Shown here piece after piece: positions 1 through 10,367 of a DNA stretch of 64,000 nt (positions within the stretch are counted from its first letter, which is position 1; each line of letters starts with the position of its first letter). The stretch is from Gammaproteobacteria bacterium. Lineage in GTDB: Bacteria > Pseudomonadota > Gammaproteobacteria > Steroidobacterales > Steroidobacteraceae. The notes under the pieces were generated by a model. That model had not been told where the DNA came from. It searched no databases and worked only from the letters and a program-made list of their open reading frames with translations. A program made the position numbers and the translations under genes. The stretch spans positions 1-64,000 of the forward strand of contig JAQGOF010000067.1 in the NCBI GenBank assembly GCA_028293745.1, in the 5' to 3' direction.

Positions 1-186
1 CTCCAACCACGGCTCACCTATGCGTCCAACTTTCCAGCCCGCAACGAAATCCGGCCAGAGCGCGATCGCCCTGTCCTGGTAGGCGTACGCAGTGTTGAGC
101 GTCGCAGGAATGCTTCCCGGAAAGTCCGGAAGCGCCGTTGCGTCCAGGCGCGCACGGACAAATTGTTCTGCGATGGCATCGTTCAT
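1..186 (-). CDS. 2-keto-4-pentenoate hydratase family protein, 5' part only
   Basis: The first 62 codons of a minus-strand gene run off the left edge of the window. The start is the ATG at 186; the ORF track shows only an out-of-frame shadow here. The visible protein begins MNDAIAEQFVRARL and contains AYAYQDRAIALW and VAGWKVG. This is the usual N-terminal pattern of MhpD-type hydratases (2-keto-4-pentenoate / 2-oxo-hepta-3-ene-1,7-dioate hydratase), which hydrate a 2-hydroxydienoate using a divalent metal; the metal ligands lie beyond the edge. It diverges from the pectate lyase gene over 125 bp that hold a LacI-type palindrome, so a role in sugar-acid breakdown is as plausible as one in aromatic meta-cleavage. 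The family call is fairly firm; the substrate is unknown. Confidence 0.7.
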   Translation of the reverse strand, partial: MNDAIAEQFVRARLDATALPDFPGSIPATLNTAYAYQDRAIALWPDFVAGWKVGRIGEPWLE

Positions 187-221
187 AGCGTCTCATTTCC
201 TGATAGCGGGCCTGTATAGGG

Positions 222-233
222 GAAACCGGTGTC
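222..233. promoter_or_regulatory. Operator-like palindrome upstream of pectate lyase
   Basis: GAAACCGGTGTC lies in the divergent region between the hydratase-like gene and the pectate lyase. It differs at one base from the perfect palindrome GACACCGGTGTC found ahead of the TonB receptor at 36819. Even palindromes with a central CG are typical of LacI-family operators, including those of hexuronate/pectin regulators. No LacI gene is inside the window. The assignment is inference. Confidence 0.35.
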
Positions 234-311
234 ATTTACAATCCGTCGCGCCGCGCAGGCCGCCCTTCGGAAAGCCTGGGGGGCCATTTCTGTCCGCAAA
301 GGAGCACCGTA

Positions 312-1703
312 GTGCCTATTGATCTTCCGTCCATGGATTTGCCTCACGATTCGCGCCAACGAGCGTCAGTCTTGAACCGTACCCGATTACTCGGATCGTG
401 GCTGCTGGCCGCCTGTACAGCACTCATCGCCCTGCCCGCCTCGTCGCAGACGGCAAGCAACGAGTTGCTGGCCTTTCCGGGCGCCGTAGGTTGGGCGGCA
501 CATACTCCGGGCGGCCGCGGCGGGCAGGTCATTCGCGTCACCACGCTGGCGGCGAAAGGCCCGGGCTCGTTCCTCGAGGCCCTCGAAACGAAGGGCCCGC
601 GCGTCATCGTATTCGAAGTCGGCGGTGTCATTGATCTGCGCGGTGAGGAAATCGGGATCACTGAGCCTTACCTCACCGTGGCGGGTCAGACGGCGCCCGC
701 ACCTGGCATCACGTTGATCCGCGCAGGTGTAAACATCCTCGCGCACGATGTGATCATTCAACATATTCGCGTGCGAACCGGAACGGCCGGTATGTCGAAG
801 CGGACCGGATGGGAGCCCGATGCGATGGGCACGATCGGCGCCTACAACGTCATCGTGGATCACTGCTCGATGACCTGGTCGATTGACGAGAACCTGTCGG
901 CATCCGGAAAGCGCTTCATCGGCGCAAATCCGGACGAGTGGCGCCAGCACACCTCGCATGCAATTACCTTCAGCAACAACATCCTCGCGGAAGGTCTTGC
1001 AAATGCGACGCATGCCAAGGGTGAGCACTCAAAGGGCAGTCTCATTCACGACAACGTCACCGATATCCTCATCACCGGCAACCTGTACGCGCATGATGCC
1101 GAGCGCAGCCCGCTTTTCAAAGGCGGTGTACACGGAAGCATCATCAACAACCTGATTTACGACCCGGGACAGCGGGTCGTGCACTACAACCTCATTGCTG
1201 CGGAATGGGGCGAACATCCGTTCCTGGTTGGGAAGATCACGCTCGTCGGTAATGTGATGCGCGCGGGACCCTCAACTCCGAGTGATGTTGCGTTGTTCAT
1301 GCTCGGGGGCGCGGGGGACGTAGAGCTCTACATGAAAGACAACATCGCAGTGGATCGGCTGGGCCGGCCGATGCCGATGCTGGGCCGATACACCACGAGT
1401 CCGGCGAAAATCATCGAGGTGAAGACTGCGCCTGCATTGCCGGAGGGCGTGAAGCTGTTGCCGGCCGTTGAAGTCGAGAATTCCGTAATTGCGAACGCCG
1501 GCGCCCGGCCGTGGGATCGGGACGAGCACGATTGGCGAGTTATCGCCGACACCATCGAGGGCCGGGGCAGGATCATCGACAGCGAGCAGGATGTAGGCGG
1601 CTATCCCGTGCAGCTCGCCACTCACCAGGCATTCAACCCGGCAGACTGGGACATGCGCTACATGACCCCGAAAGTGGCCCCGACCTACAAAGCCACCCAC
1701 TAG
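312..1703 (+). CDS. Secreted pectate lyase-like protein (PL1 family)
   Basis: 463 residues. The GTG start at 312 is preceded by AAAGGAG at about 8 nt, which favours it over the in-frame ATG at 333. A hydrophobic export signal (LLGSWLLAACTALIALPASS) is followed by FPGAVGWAAHTPGGRGG, the usual opening of PL1 pectate lyases. The right-handed beta-helix region includes the strand motif VIVDHCSMTWSIDENLS, the family's metal/active-site strand, and later SPLFKGGVHGSIINNLIYD. The enzyme would cleave polygalacturonate by beta-elimination outside the cytoplasm. LAAC inside the signal could be a lipobox, but the hydrophobic stretch continues past it, so signal peptidase I cleavage near ASSQ is preferred. 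It stands alone on the plus strand, with a LacI-type operator candidate upstream. Confidence 0.8.
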   Translation: MPIDLPSMDLPHDSRQRASVLNRTRLLGSWLLAACTALIALPASSQTASNELLAFPGAVGWAAHTPGGRGGQVIRVTTLAAKGPGSFLEALETKGPRVIVFEVGGVIDLRGEEIGITEPYLTVAGQTAPAPGITLIRAGVNILAHDVIIQHIRVRTGTAGMSKRTGWEPDAMGTIGAYNVIVDHCSMTWSIDENLSASGKRFIGANPDEWRQHTSHAITFSNNILAEGLANATHAKGEHSKGSLIHDNVTDILITGNLYAHDAERSPLFKGGVHGSIINNLIYDPGQRVVHYNLIAAEWGEHPFLVGKITLVGNVMRAGPSTPSDVALFMLGGAGDVELYMKDNIAVDRLGRPMPMLGRYTTSPAKIIEVKTAPALPEGVKLLPAVEVENSVIANAGARPWDRDEHDWRVIADTIEGRGRIIDSEQDVGGYPVQLATHQAFNPADWDMRYMTPKVAPTYKATH

Positions 1704-1704
1704 G

Positions 1705-1732
1705 TCTTCACGGCGCGTTCTTCACGGCGCGC
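1705..1732. repeat. 14-bp tandem direct repeat
   Basis: TCTTCACGGCGCGT is followed directly by TCTTCACGGCGCGC just after the pectate lyase stop codon. No function is evident. Confidence 0.5.
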
Positions 1733-1753
1733 CTCGCGCCGGCTGCATTTCGC

Positions 1754-1773
1754 GTGGGACGCATGCGTCCCAC
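1754..1773. repeat. Perfect 20-bp palindrome in the pelA-like/ligM intergenic
   Basis: GTGGGACGCATGCGTCCCAC equals its own reverse complement. It lies between two convergent genes and has no T-run after it on either strand, so it is not a standard intrinsic terminator. It may be a REP-like element or a protein site; nothing nearby decides this. Confidence 0.45.
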
Positions 1774-1814
1774 CCTCGGCGGCCGGCAGAGAAGTTTGGC
1801 GCCGCAGGCGCCAT

Positions 1815-1849
1815 AAAAAAGGGGTGTGAGGGACAATCCCCCACACCCC
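1815..1849 (-). terminator. Intrinsic terminator of the ligM operon
   Basis: Read on the minus strand, a GGGGTGTG / CACACCCC stem extended by GGGA/TCCC pairs is followed by TTTTTT (1820-1815). It begins 28 nt after the ligM stop codon and marks the end of the minus-strand one-carbon block. On the plus strand the same hairpin has no T-run. Confidence 0.85.
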
Positions 1850-1877
1850 TGTCACTTTCAACCTTGGAGCGTTCAGC

Positions 1878-4258
<2,381 letters not shown>

Positions 4259-4264
4259 GCCCAA

Positions 4265-5179
4265 TTACCTCAACACAACTGTTTTGGTGCCGTTGCGGAA
4301 CACTCTGCGCTCCGCGTGCCACTTGATCGCCCGGTTCAATGCAACACTCTCCAGCTCGCTGCCGATGACCGTGAGGTCTTCGGGCGAGAGAGTGTGATCG
4401 ACCCGCTCGACCTCCTGCTCGATGATGGGACCTTCATCCAGGTCGGTGGTGACATAGTGCGCTGTGGCGCCGATGAGCTTCACCCCGCGCGTGAAAGCCT
4501 GGTGATAGGCCTTGGCGCCCTTGAACCCGGGCAGGAACGAATGGTGGATGTTGATCGCTCGGCCTTCGAAATAGCGGCAGGCTTCCGGCGTCAGGATCTG
4601 CATGTAGCGGGCAAGGACCATGAGCTCCGAGTCCGAACGCTCGAACAACTCGATCATCCGTTGCTCCTGCTCGGCCTTGCGCCCGTCGATGATCGGCAGG
4701 TAGTGATACGGAACACCGTGCCACTCGGCCAGACTGCGCATGTCCTGATGATTGCTCACCACGGCCACGACCTCGATCGGCAGAGTGCCTGTGCTCCAGC
4801 GATGCAGGATACTGTTGAGGCAGTGTCCCTGCCGCGAGACGGCCAGCAGCACGCGGCACTTGCGCTGCACTTCGTGAAACTGCCACCGCATGCTGAATTG
4901 CTGACCCACCGAGGCGCCGAACTTCTCGTTCAGTTCGTCCATGGACGGCATTCCCTTGCCGTTGTCATGGAATACCGTGCGCATAAACGACGTGTTCCCA
5001 TACGGATCGTCGTAATGCTGCGCCTCGGTGATCAGCGCGTTGTGAGAGGCCAGGAATCCCGAGATTCCAGCAACGATACCCGTCGTGTCGGGGCATGCGG
5101 TCGTCAGTATGAACGGCCGCGGCACGATCGCCGGGTTAGCCACACGTTGCGCGGGTTGTTCGCTGGTCGCCAGGGACAT
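4265..5179 (-). CDS. purU: Formyltetrahydrofolate deformylase
   Basis: 304 residues; ATG at 5179 with GAGG 7 nt upstream. The N-terminal ACT domain (about 22-100, TTACPDTTGIVAGIS) is followed by a formyltransferase-fold hydrolase domain. The catalytic Asn-His segment INIHHSFLPGFKGAKAYHQA and the downstream Asp-containing AHYVTTDLDEGPII are intact. PurU hydrolyses 10-formyl-THF to formate and THF. In E. coli it balances the folate pools. In methylotrophic gene sets such as the chloromethane cmu clusters it is the exit from folate to formate, and the same job fits here between FolD and formate dehydrogenase. It lies 25 nt after the ahcY stop. Confidence 0.95.
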   Translation of the reverse strand: MSLATSEQPAQRVANPAIVPRPFILTTACPDTTGIVAGISGFLASHNALITEAQHYDDPYGNTSFMRTVFHDNGKGMPSMDELNEKFGASVGQQFSMRWQFHEVQRKCRVLLAVSRQGHCLNSILHRWSTGTLPIEVVAVVSNHQDMRSLAEWHGVPYHYLPIIDGRKAEQEQRMIELFERSDSELMVLARYMQILTPEACRYFEGRAINIHHSFLPGFKGAKAYHQAFTRGVKLIGATAHYVTTDLDEGPIIEQEVERVDHTLSPEDLTVIGSELESVALNRAIKWHAERRVFRNGTKTVVLR

Positions 5180-5204
5180 TGGATCCTCTCTTTACGCGGG
5201 TGAG

Positions 5205-6623
5205 TTAATAACGGTAGTGGTCGGCCTTGTAGGGGCCTGCCTTGTCAACACCTATGTAGCGCGCCTGCGTGTCGGTGAGCTCGGTGAGCACCGCGTTCAG
5301 CTTCTGCAGCTGCAGGCGGGCCACCTTCTCGTCCAGGTGCTTCGGCAGCACATACACGCCCACCGGGTATTTGCCCGGATTGGTGAACAGCTCGATCTGC
5401 GCAATGGTCTGGTTGGCGAAGCTCGAGCTCATCACGTAGCTGGGATGGCCCGTGCCGCAGCCGAGATTCACCAGGCGGCCTTCCGCCAACAGGATCAGCC
5501 GGCGGCCGTCGGGCAGAATGATGTGATCCACCTGTGGCTTGATGTTTTCCCAGGTGTACTGCTTGAGGCTCGCCACATCGATCTCGTTGTCGAAGTGCCC
5601 GATGTTGCACACGATGGCGTTGTTCTTCATGCGCTTCATGTGATCGTGCGTGATCACATGAAAATTCCCCGTACACGTGACGAAGATATCGGCCTTGTCC
5701 GCCGCGTACTCCATCGTCACGACCCGGTAGCCTTCCATCGCCGCCTGCAGCGCGCAGATCGGATCGATCTCAGTGACCCAGACCTGGGCTGACAGCGCGC
5801 GCAGTGCCTGGGCAGAGCCCTTGCCCACATCGCCGTAGCCGCACACAACAGCAACCTTGCCGGCGATCATGACGTCAGTGGCCCGCTTGATGCCGTCCAC
5901 GAGCGACTCGCGGCAACCGTACAAATTGTCGAATTTGCTCTTGGTGACCGAGTCATTGACGTTGATTGCGGGGAAAGCTAACGCCCCCTGCTTGTGCATC
6001 TCGTACAGCCGGTGTACCCCGGTAGTGGTCTCCTCGGTCACGCCCTTCACATGCTTGAGGCGGGTCGAATACCACTTGGGGTCGGCTTTCAGCTTCGCCT
6101 TGATGGCCGCGTACAGCGACTCCTCCTCTTCGCTCGTCGGCTTGGCGATGAGGCCCAGATCGCTCTCCGCGCGGGCGCCGAGATGCAACAGCAGCGTTGC
6201 ATCACCGCCGTCATCCAGGATCATGTTGGAATAGCCGTTGTCGGGCCATTCGAAGATCCGGTGCGTGTAGTCCCAGTAGTCGGCGAGCGATTCACCCTTC
6301 CAGGCAAACACGGCCGTACCACGCGCCGCAATGGCTGCTGCCGCATGGTCCTGGGTGGAAAAGATGTTGCACGATGCCCAGCGAACCTCGGCACCCAATG
6401 CCTGCAGGGTCTCGATGAGCACGGCAGTCTGGATGGTCATGTGCAGAGAGCCGGTGATGCGCGCGCCTTTCAGCGGCTGCACCGGGGCAAACTCATCACG
6501 GATGGCCATCAGACCCGGCATCTCCGTTTCGGCGATCAGGATCTCTTTGCGGCCCCAGTCGGCGAGCTTGATGTCGGCGACCTTGTAGTCGTGCGTCGAT
6601 GAGGACTTCAGATTGGCGTTCAT
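5205..6623 (-). CDS. ahcY: S-adenosylhomocysteine hydrolase
   Basis: 472 residues from the ATG at 6623, the normal length for the bacterial family. The track's start at 6713 falls inside the SAH riboswitch and is rejected; GGAG at 6636-6633 precedes the chosen start. Motifs: [24 protein letters not shown], the NAD-binding [24 protein letters not shown], and the C-terminal [14 protein letters not shown]...YKADHYRY. The enzyme splits SAH into adenosine and homocysteine, relieving inhibition of methyltransferases. It is controlled in cis by the SAH riboswitch in its leader. It sits between metK/adoK and purU/folD, linking the methyl cycle to folate one-carbon genes. Confidence 0.97.
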   Translation of the reverse strand: MNANLKSSSTHDYKVADIKLADWGRKEILIAETEMPGLMAIRDEFAPVQPLKGARITGSLHMTIQTAVLIETLQALGAEVRWASCNIFSTQDHAAAAIAARGTAVFAWKGESLADYWDYTHRIFEWPDNGYSNMILDDGGDATLLLHLGARAESDLGLIAKPTSEEEESLYAAIKAKLKADPKWYSTRLKHVKGVTEETTTGVHRLYEMHKQGALAFPAINVNDSVTKSKFDNLYGCRESLVDGIKRATDVMIAGKVAVVCGYGDVGKGSAQALRALSAQVWVTEIDPICALQAAMEGYRVVTMEYAADKADIFVTCTGNFHVITHDHMKRMKNNAIVCNIGHFDNEIDVASLKQYTWENIKPQVDHIILPDGRRLILLAEGRLVNLGCGTGHPSYVMSSSFANQTIAQIELFTNPGKYPVGVYVLPKHLDEKVARLQLQKLNAVLTELTDTQARYIGVDKAGPYKADHYRY

Positions 6624-6645
6624 ACTCGAATGCTCCGATAAAGAA

Positions 6646-6740
6646 CGAGCGCCGTGTTGACGGATCGCGACGTCTTCGAGCCTGGCAGACCCAATGCAGT
6701 CAGCATCCTGCACCGGTCTGTCGCAACGCTCCTCAAAGAC
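6646..6740 (-). promoter_or_regulatory. SAH riboswitch in the ahcY leader
   Basis: On the minus strand the leader contains the SAH-aptamer signature GAGGAGCGTTGC and GCCAGGCTCG. Pairings I can draw: P1, GTCTTTGAG (6740-6732) with CTCGAAGAC (6680-6672); P2, CAGACC with GGTCTG; a small CCGT-CAAC-ACGG hairpin (6663-6652); and a pseudoknot of GAGCG (6731-6727) with CGCTC (6651-6647). These match the layout of the Ralstonia SAH aptamer as I remember it. SAH binding raises ahcY expression in this class. The ribosome-binding GGAG follows 10 nt later. Confidence 0.9.
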
Positions 6741-6757
6741 GCGCGTTGCCGCAAAAA

Positions 6758-6870
6758 CCTGCGGCTATTCTTGGTCGCTGCGCTTGCGGCTGTCGCGGCG
6801 GCGGCTATACCGCTGCTCTTGCGGCCTTGCCGCTGCGCCGACGGTCTGTCGCGGCGCTGGCGGCTGTATC
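6758..6870 (-). repeat. Degenerate GC-rich repeats between metK and the riboswitch
   Basis: On the minus strand ATACAGCCGCC..GCCGCGACAG (6870-6846), TATAGCCGCCGCCGCGACAG (6810-6790) and a shorter AATAGCCGCAGG (6770-6758) recur at about 60 and 40 nt spacing. No open frame or T-run is associated. The spacer may carry the ahcY promoter but I cannot point to one. Confidence 0.35.
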
Positions 6871-6893
6871 GCGCGCGCGCCGCGGTCGCGGGC

Positions 6894-8087
6894 CTAGGCA
6901 GCGCGGGCGGCCCGGGCGGCTCCCTTGGCCTCATCGGCCAGCTCAACCGCCTTGTCGGTGCCTTCCCAGGTGAACTCGGACTCCGTGCGTCCGAAGTGAC
7001 CGTAGGCGGCTGTCTTCTGGTAGATCGGCCGTACCAGGTCCAACATCTCGCGCAGTCCGTAAGGCGTGAGATCGAAGTGCTTGCGGACCAGTTGCGTCAG
7101 CCGTTCGCGTGACAGGCGGCTCGTACCGAAGGTTTCCACCATGATGGAGGTGGGTTCGGCCACGCCGATCGCGTAGGACACCTGCACTTCGCAACGCTCG
7201 GCAAGTCCGGCCGCGACGATGTTCTTGGCCACGTAGCGGGCGGCATAGGCAGCCGAGCGGTCAACTTTGGACGGGTCCTTGCCCGAGAACGCGCCACCAC
7301 CGTGACGGGCAAAGCCGCCATAGGTATCGACAATGATCTTGCGGCCCGTGAGCCCGCAATCGCCCACAGGTCCGCCGACCACGAAGCGTCCCGTCGGATT
7401 GATGTGGTACTTGGTGCGCTTGTCCACCCATTTGGTGGGCAGCACCGGCTTGATAATCTCTTCGACGACCGCTTCGCGCAGCGCCTTGGTGGAGATGTCG
7501 GGGCTGTGTTGAGTTGACAGCACCACCGCCTCCAGGCCAACAGGTTTGTCGTTCTCGTAGCGCAGGGTGACCTGGCTCTTGGCATCGGGACGCAACCAAG
7601 GCAGCTTGCCCTTCTTGCGGACCTCGGCCTGCTTCTTGACGAGCCGATGTGCCAGCGTAATGGCGGCTGGCATCAGGACGTCGGTTTCGTTCGTCGCGTA
7701 ACCGAACATCAGGCCCTGGTCTCCGGCACCTTGCTTGCGCTCGTCCTTGCGATCAACACCCTGGGCGATGTCAGGAGACTGCTTGCCAATGATGTTGACG
7801 ACGCCGCAGCTGGCGCCGTCGAAGCCCATTTCCGAGGAGTTGTACCCGATGTCCAGTACAACTTTCCGGACCAGCGCTTCCACATCCACCCACGCCTTGG
7901 TGGTCACCTCGCCCGCGACCACGACAACACCCGTCTTGATGAGCGTCTCGCAGGCAACTCGGCCGCGGGGATCGTCGCGCAGGATGGAATCGAGCACTGC
8001 ATCGGAGATCTGGTCGGCCACCTTGTCCGGGTGACCTTCGGATACGGACTCGGACGTAAACAGATAGTTGTTCGCCATTTCACTCAT
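6894..8087 (-). CDS. metK: S-adenosylmethionine synthetase
   Basis: 397 residues; ATG at 8087 or 8078 ([19 protein letters not shown]), the latter better spaced from a GGA. It makes SAM from methionine and ATP. Signatures: [30 protein letters not shown], the glycine-rich loop [23 protein letters not shown], and an alanine-rich C-terminal tail. It is followed by the SAH-riboswitch-controlled ahcY and preceded by an adenosine kinase-like gene, so the activated methyl cycle is largely together here. Methionine synthase is not in the window. The 115-bp upstream gap contains no riboswitch I recognise. Confidence 0.97.
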   Translation of the reverse strand: MSEMANNYLFTSESVSEGHPDKVADQISDAVLDSILRDDPRGRVACETLIKTGVVVVAGEVTTKAWVDVEALVRKVVLDIGYNSSEMGFDGASCGVVNIIGKQSPDIAQGVDRKDERKQGAGDQGLMFGYATNETDVLMPAAITLAHRLVKKQAEVRKKGKLPWLRPDAKSQVTLRYENDKPVGLEAVVLSTQHSPDISTKALREAVVEEIIKPVLPTKWVDKRTKYHINPTGRFVVGGPVGDCGLTGRKIIVDTYGGFARHGGGAFSGKDPSKVDRSAAYAARYVAKNIVAAGLAERCEVQVSYAIGVAEPTSIMVETFGTSRLSRERLTQLVRKHFDLTPYGLREMLDLVRPIYQKTAAYGHFGRTESEFTWEGTDKAVELADEAKGAARAARAA

Positions 8088-8202
8088 TCCGCTAGCCGGG
8101 GATTTTGGGTTCGGCGGATCTGCGCCCGCCGGGGTCCTCGCAATATACCGGAGTTACGCCTGCATTCAGGTTTCAATCTGGGGCCTTCGAAACCGGGCGG
8201 GT

Positions 8203-9156
8203 TCAATGGAGTCTCGCCCCGAAGCTCTGCCTTAGGCGCGTCTCGAACTCGGCAGCAGTAAAGCGATGATTTTGAGTGCCCAGGGACTCGATCTTGATGG
8301 CCCCCATGAGGGAGGCGATCTCGCCGGTGGCGCGCCAGTCCAGCCCGCGCAGCAGGCCGTGCAGCAGGCCCGCCCGGTAGGCGTCACCGCAGCCGGTCGG
8401 ATCCACGACCGCCGTGGTTTTTGCGCTGGCGATTTCGATGTCCCCCTCCCGCGTGTGGATAACCGACCCCTGGGCCCCGCGGGTGACAATCAATGCCTTG
8501 ACCCGCTGCGTGACGTCCTTGACCGTCCAGCCGGTCTTCTGCTGGATCATCTCCCACTCATAGTCGTTCACTGTCACCCAGGTCGCCTGGTCCACGAAGC
8601 GGGCAATATCCTCGCCCCCGAACATCGGCAGACCCTGGCCCGGGTCGAAAATGAAGGGAATGCCGGCCGCGGCGAACTGCTCGGCGTGCTGGATCATGCC
8701 GTCACGACCGTCGGGAGCCACGATGCCGATAGCCACATCCTTCGCATCTGACACCCTGTTGGCGTGCGACTGCTGCATGGCGCCCGGGTGGAATGCCCAG
8801 ATCTGGTTGTCGTCCAGGTCAGTCGTGACGAATCCCTGGGCGGTGTGCTCGGACTCGAGCACCTTGATGTGGTCGACAGGTATGGCGTTTTGGGCCATCC
8901 AATCCCGATACGGCCCGAAATCTCGGCCCACGGTGGCCATCGGGTAACCCGTGTCACCCAGCAACTTCAGATTGTAGGCAATGTTCCCCGCGCATCCGCC
9001 GAACTCGCGCCGCAGCTGCGGCACCAGGAACGACACGTTCAGGCGGTGGATCTTGTCGGGCAGGATGTGATTGGTGAAGCGGTCATTGAACACCATGATG
9101 GTGTCCCAGGCGACCGATCCGCAGATCAGTGCGTTTTTCCCCGGCGCAGGTTGCAT
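8203..9156 (-). CDS. PfkB-family kinase, probable adenosine kinase
   Basis: 317 residues. The ribokinase/PfkB fold is shown by the N-terminal GGCAGNIAYNLKLLG substrate motif and the C-terminal DPTGCGDAYRAGLLHG anion-hole and catalytic-Asp motif. Position between metF and metK-ahcY points to adenosine as substrate: phosphorylation to AMP would remove the AhcY product and pull the reversible SAH hydrolysis forward. A similar kinase occurs beside ahcY in xanthomonad-like genomes as I recall. It begins 17 nt after the metF stop and is likely co-transcribed. Another nucleoside or sugar is possible; the family is certain, the substrate inferred from context. Confidence 0.8.
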   Translation of the reverse strand: MQPAPGKNALICGSVAWDTIMVFNDRFTNHILPDKIHRLNVSFLVPQLRREFGGCAGNIAYNLKLLGDTGYPMATVGRDFGPYRDWMAQNAIPVDHIKVLESEHTAQGFVTTDLDDNQIWAFHPGAMQQSHANRVSDAKDVAIGIVAPDGRDGMIQHAEQFAAAGIPFIFDPGQGLPMFGGEDIARFVDQATWVTVNDYEWEMIQQKTGWTVKDVTQRVKALIVTRGAQGSVIHTREGDIEIASAKTTAVVDPTGCGDAYRAGLLHGLLRGLDWRATGEIASLMGAIKIESLGTQNHRFTAAEFETRLRQSFGARLH

Positions 9157-9173
9157 GTACTAAGCATTCCTTA

Positions 9174-10064
9174 TCAGGCGTTCACAACGAACTTACGGCC
9201 GTCTGGCTGGACCGTAAAACTTCCGTCCGCGACCGCGCGCAGCCACGTTGCGGTGGCCACTGTCCCACCAAATGCATAGAAGTGCGGCTGAGCGAGGCGG
9301 CTGCCGCTATATTCGGCGCGCCCGCGGATCAGGCCGAGAAGCATCTCATCCGGGGTGGCCGCCAGTCGAGCGAGGTTGCCCATGGCACCCATGTTTTTTG
9401 CCAGCGAGTGCATCGAGGCGCCAACCCCGCACTGCAGGGCGAACTTGATCAACTTGTGCATGGGCGTAGGCCCTGCGATACCCACGTGCACGGGAAGCGC
9501 AATACCCTGCTCTGTCATCCGCTTATCCCAGGCGCAAATCGCCTGGGGATTGAAGCCGAACTGGGTCACGATGTGGACCTTGATGCCCGTGCGGACCCCG
9601 AAGGACTGCTTGTAGCGCAGAGCCGCCAACAGCGCCGCGGGCCGGATCGAATTGTGGCCTTCCGGGTGTCCTGCGACGCCGATGCGCCTGATGCCGGAAG
9701 TCTCGAGCAACCCGGTATCCATGACCTCGAGCGTGCTCGTGAACTTCCCGACCGGACGTTCCAGGTCACCGGCTACCAGCAACACCCGCTCGATACCGGC
9801 ATCGCTCAACTGCCTCAATGCATCCTTCAATGCCTGTTCGCTGGGCAGCCGCCTGGCGACGATGTGTGGGGAGGCGCGAAAACCGACCGATTGCGCCTTG
9901 ACCGCAACCCGCACCACATCATCCAGGGACGCCTTGGGCGTGTGAGCGACATACATAACCATGCCGCCAGGGAGTTTGCCCGTCAGCGTCGGCAGCAGGC
10001 CCTCATCGTGGGTGGAGATCTCGGTGGAGGCCTCACGAGCGAAATCAACGACATTGGTATTCAT
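9174..10064 (-). CDS. metF: Divergent methylenetetrahydrofolate reductase (MetF-like)
   Basis: 296 residues. MTHFR landmarks are recognisable: SPHIVARRL, LLVAGDLERPVGKF (equivalent of the GDLPPG loop), AGHPEGH and IVTQFGFNP. The usual N-terminal EFFPP motif, whose Glu is the general acid in E. coli MetF (E28), is absent; MYVAHTPKASLDD occupies that strand. In this setting the enzyme would run in the oxidative direction, turning the 5-methyl-THF made by LigM into 5,10-methylene-THF. In Sphingobium SYK-6 a metF also accompanies ligM. A copy of the 32-nt element shared with ligM lies 35-66 nt upstream of its ATG. Confidence 0.82.
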   Translation of the reverse strand: MNTNVVDFAREASTEISTHDEGLLPTLTGKLPGGMVMYVAHTPKASLDDVVRVAVKAQSVGFRASPHIVARRLPSEQALKDALRQLSDAGIERVLLVAGDLERPVGKFTSTLEVMDTGLLETSGIRRIGVAGHPEGHNSIRPAALLAALRYKQSFGVRTGIKVHIVTQFGFNPQAICAWDKRMTEQGIALPVHVGIAGPTPMHKLIKFALQCGVGASMHSLAKNMGAMGNLARLAATPDEMLLGLIRGRAEYSGSRLAQPHFYAFGGTVATATWLRAVADGSFTVQPDGRKFVVNA

Positions 10065-10098
10065 GGGCGGAACGGTAGCCGCCCGCCTGCGCCGGCTT

Positions 10099-10130
10099 CA
10101 AATCGATAAATGGAATAGGAGCTATTGATG
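10099..10130 (-). promoter_or_regulatory. 32-nt conserved element upstream of metF (copy 2)
   Basis: CAAATCGATAAATGG...GAGCTATTGATG matches the ligM copy at 27 of 32 positions without gaps. It overlaps the last codons and stop of fdsD and precedes metF by 34 nt. The two copies bracket the metF-folD segment as direct repeats. Confidence 0.6.
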
Positions 10131-10367
10131 TGGCTGATGTGGCAGATGTGCCTCTTCGGCCAGCAATGCCACGGCCTTCAGCGCCAGCTCAGACAGGCCG
10201 GCGCCCTTGCGCTGCTCGAAATACTCCAGCAACTGGCCGCGCATGCGCGGCTCCCAGTACCTGCGCACGTGATTCTGTATGTCACGCGCCGCCTGCTCGT
10301 GGTCGTCCTCGCCCGCGAAGAAGGCACTGATCTCGTTCAGCATTTTTATCATGAGATCGGTATTCAT
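10122..10367 (-). CDS. fdsD: Formate dehydrogenase delta subunit
   Basis: 81 residues, small and acidic, with RRYWEPRMRGQLLEYF matching the RRFWEPRM core of the FdsD family (small subunit or maturation factor of NAD-dependent molybdenum formate dehydrogenases). It overlaps the fdhD stop by four bases (ATGA) and is the final gene of the fds set, as in Cupriavidus fdsGBACD. Its 3' end overlaps the 32-nt element ahead of metF. Confidence 0.88.
   Translation of the reverse strand: MNTDLMIKMLNEISAFFAGEDDHEQAARDIQNHVRRYWEPRMRGQLLEYFEQRKGAGLSELALKAVALLAEEAHLPHQPHQ

Noticed and set aside
312-1703. Pectate lyase as a lipoprotein (LAAC motif)
   Set aside because: The hydrophobic core continues ten residues beyond the Cys and ends in a good signal peptidase I site, so a soluble secreted enzyme is more likely.
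1795-1820. GGCGCC-GCA-GGCGCC hairpin followed by A6 as a plus-strand terminator for the pectate lyase
   Set aside because: A run of A after the stem does not terminate on that strand. The same A-run is the T-run of the minus-strand ligM terminator, whose own stem is at 1821-1849.
6624-6713. N-terminal extension of AhcY to 6713
   Set aside because: It would be translated from inside the SAH riboswitch P2 stem, lacks a ribosome-binding site and is not part of the family.
8088-8202. SAM riboswitch in front of metK
   Set aside because: I looked for SAM-I, SAM-II and SAM/SAH signatures on the minus strand and saw none; only a GC-rich GGCGG/CCGCC stem is present.
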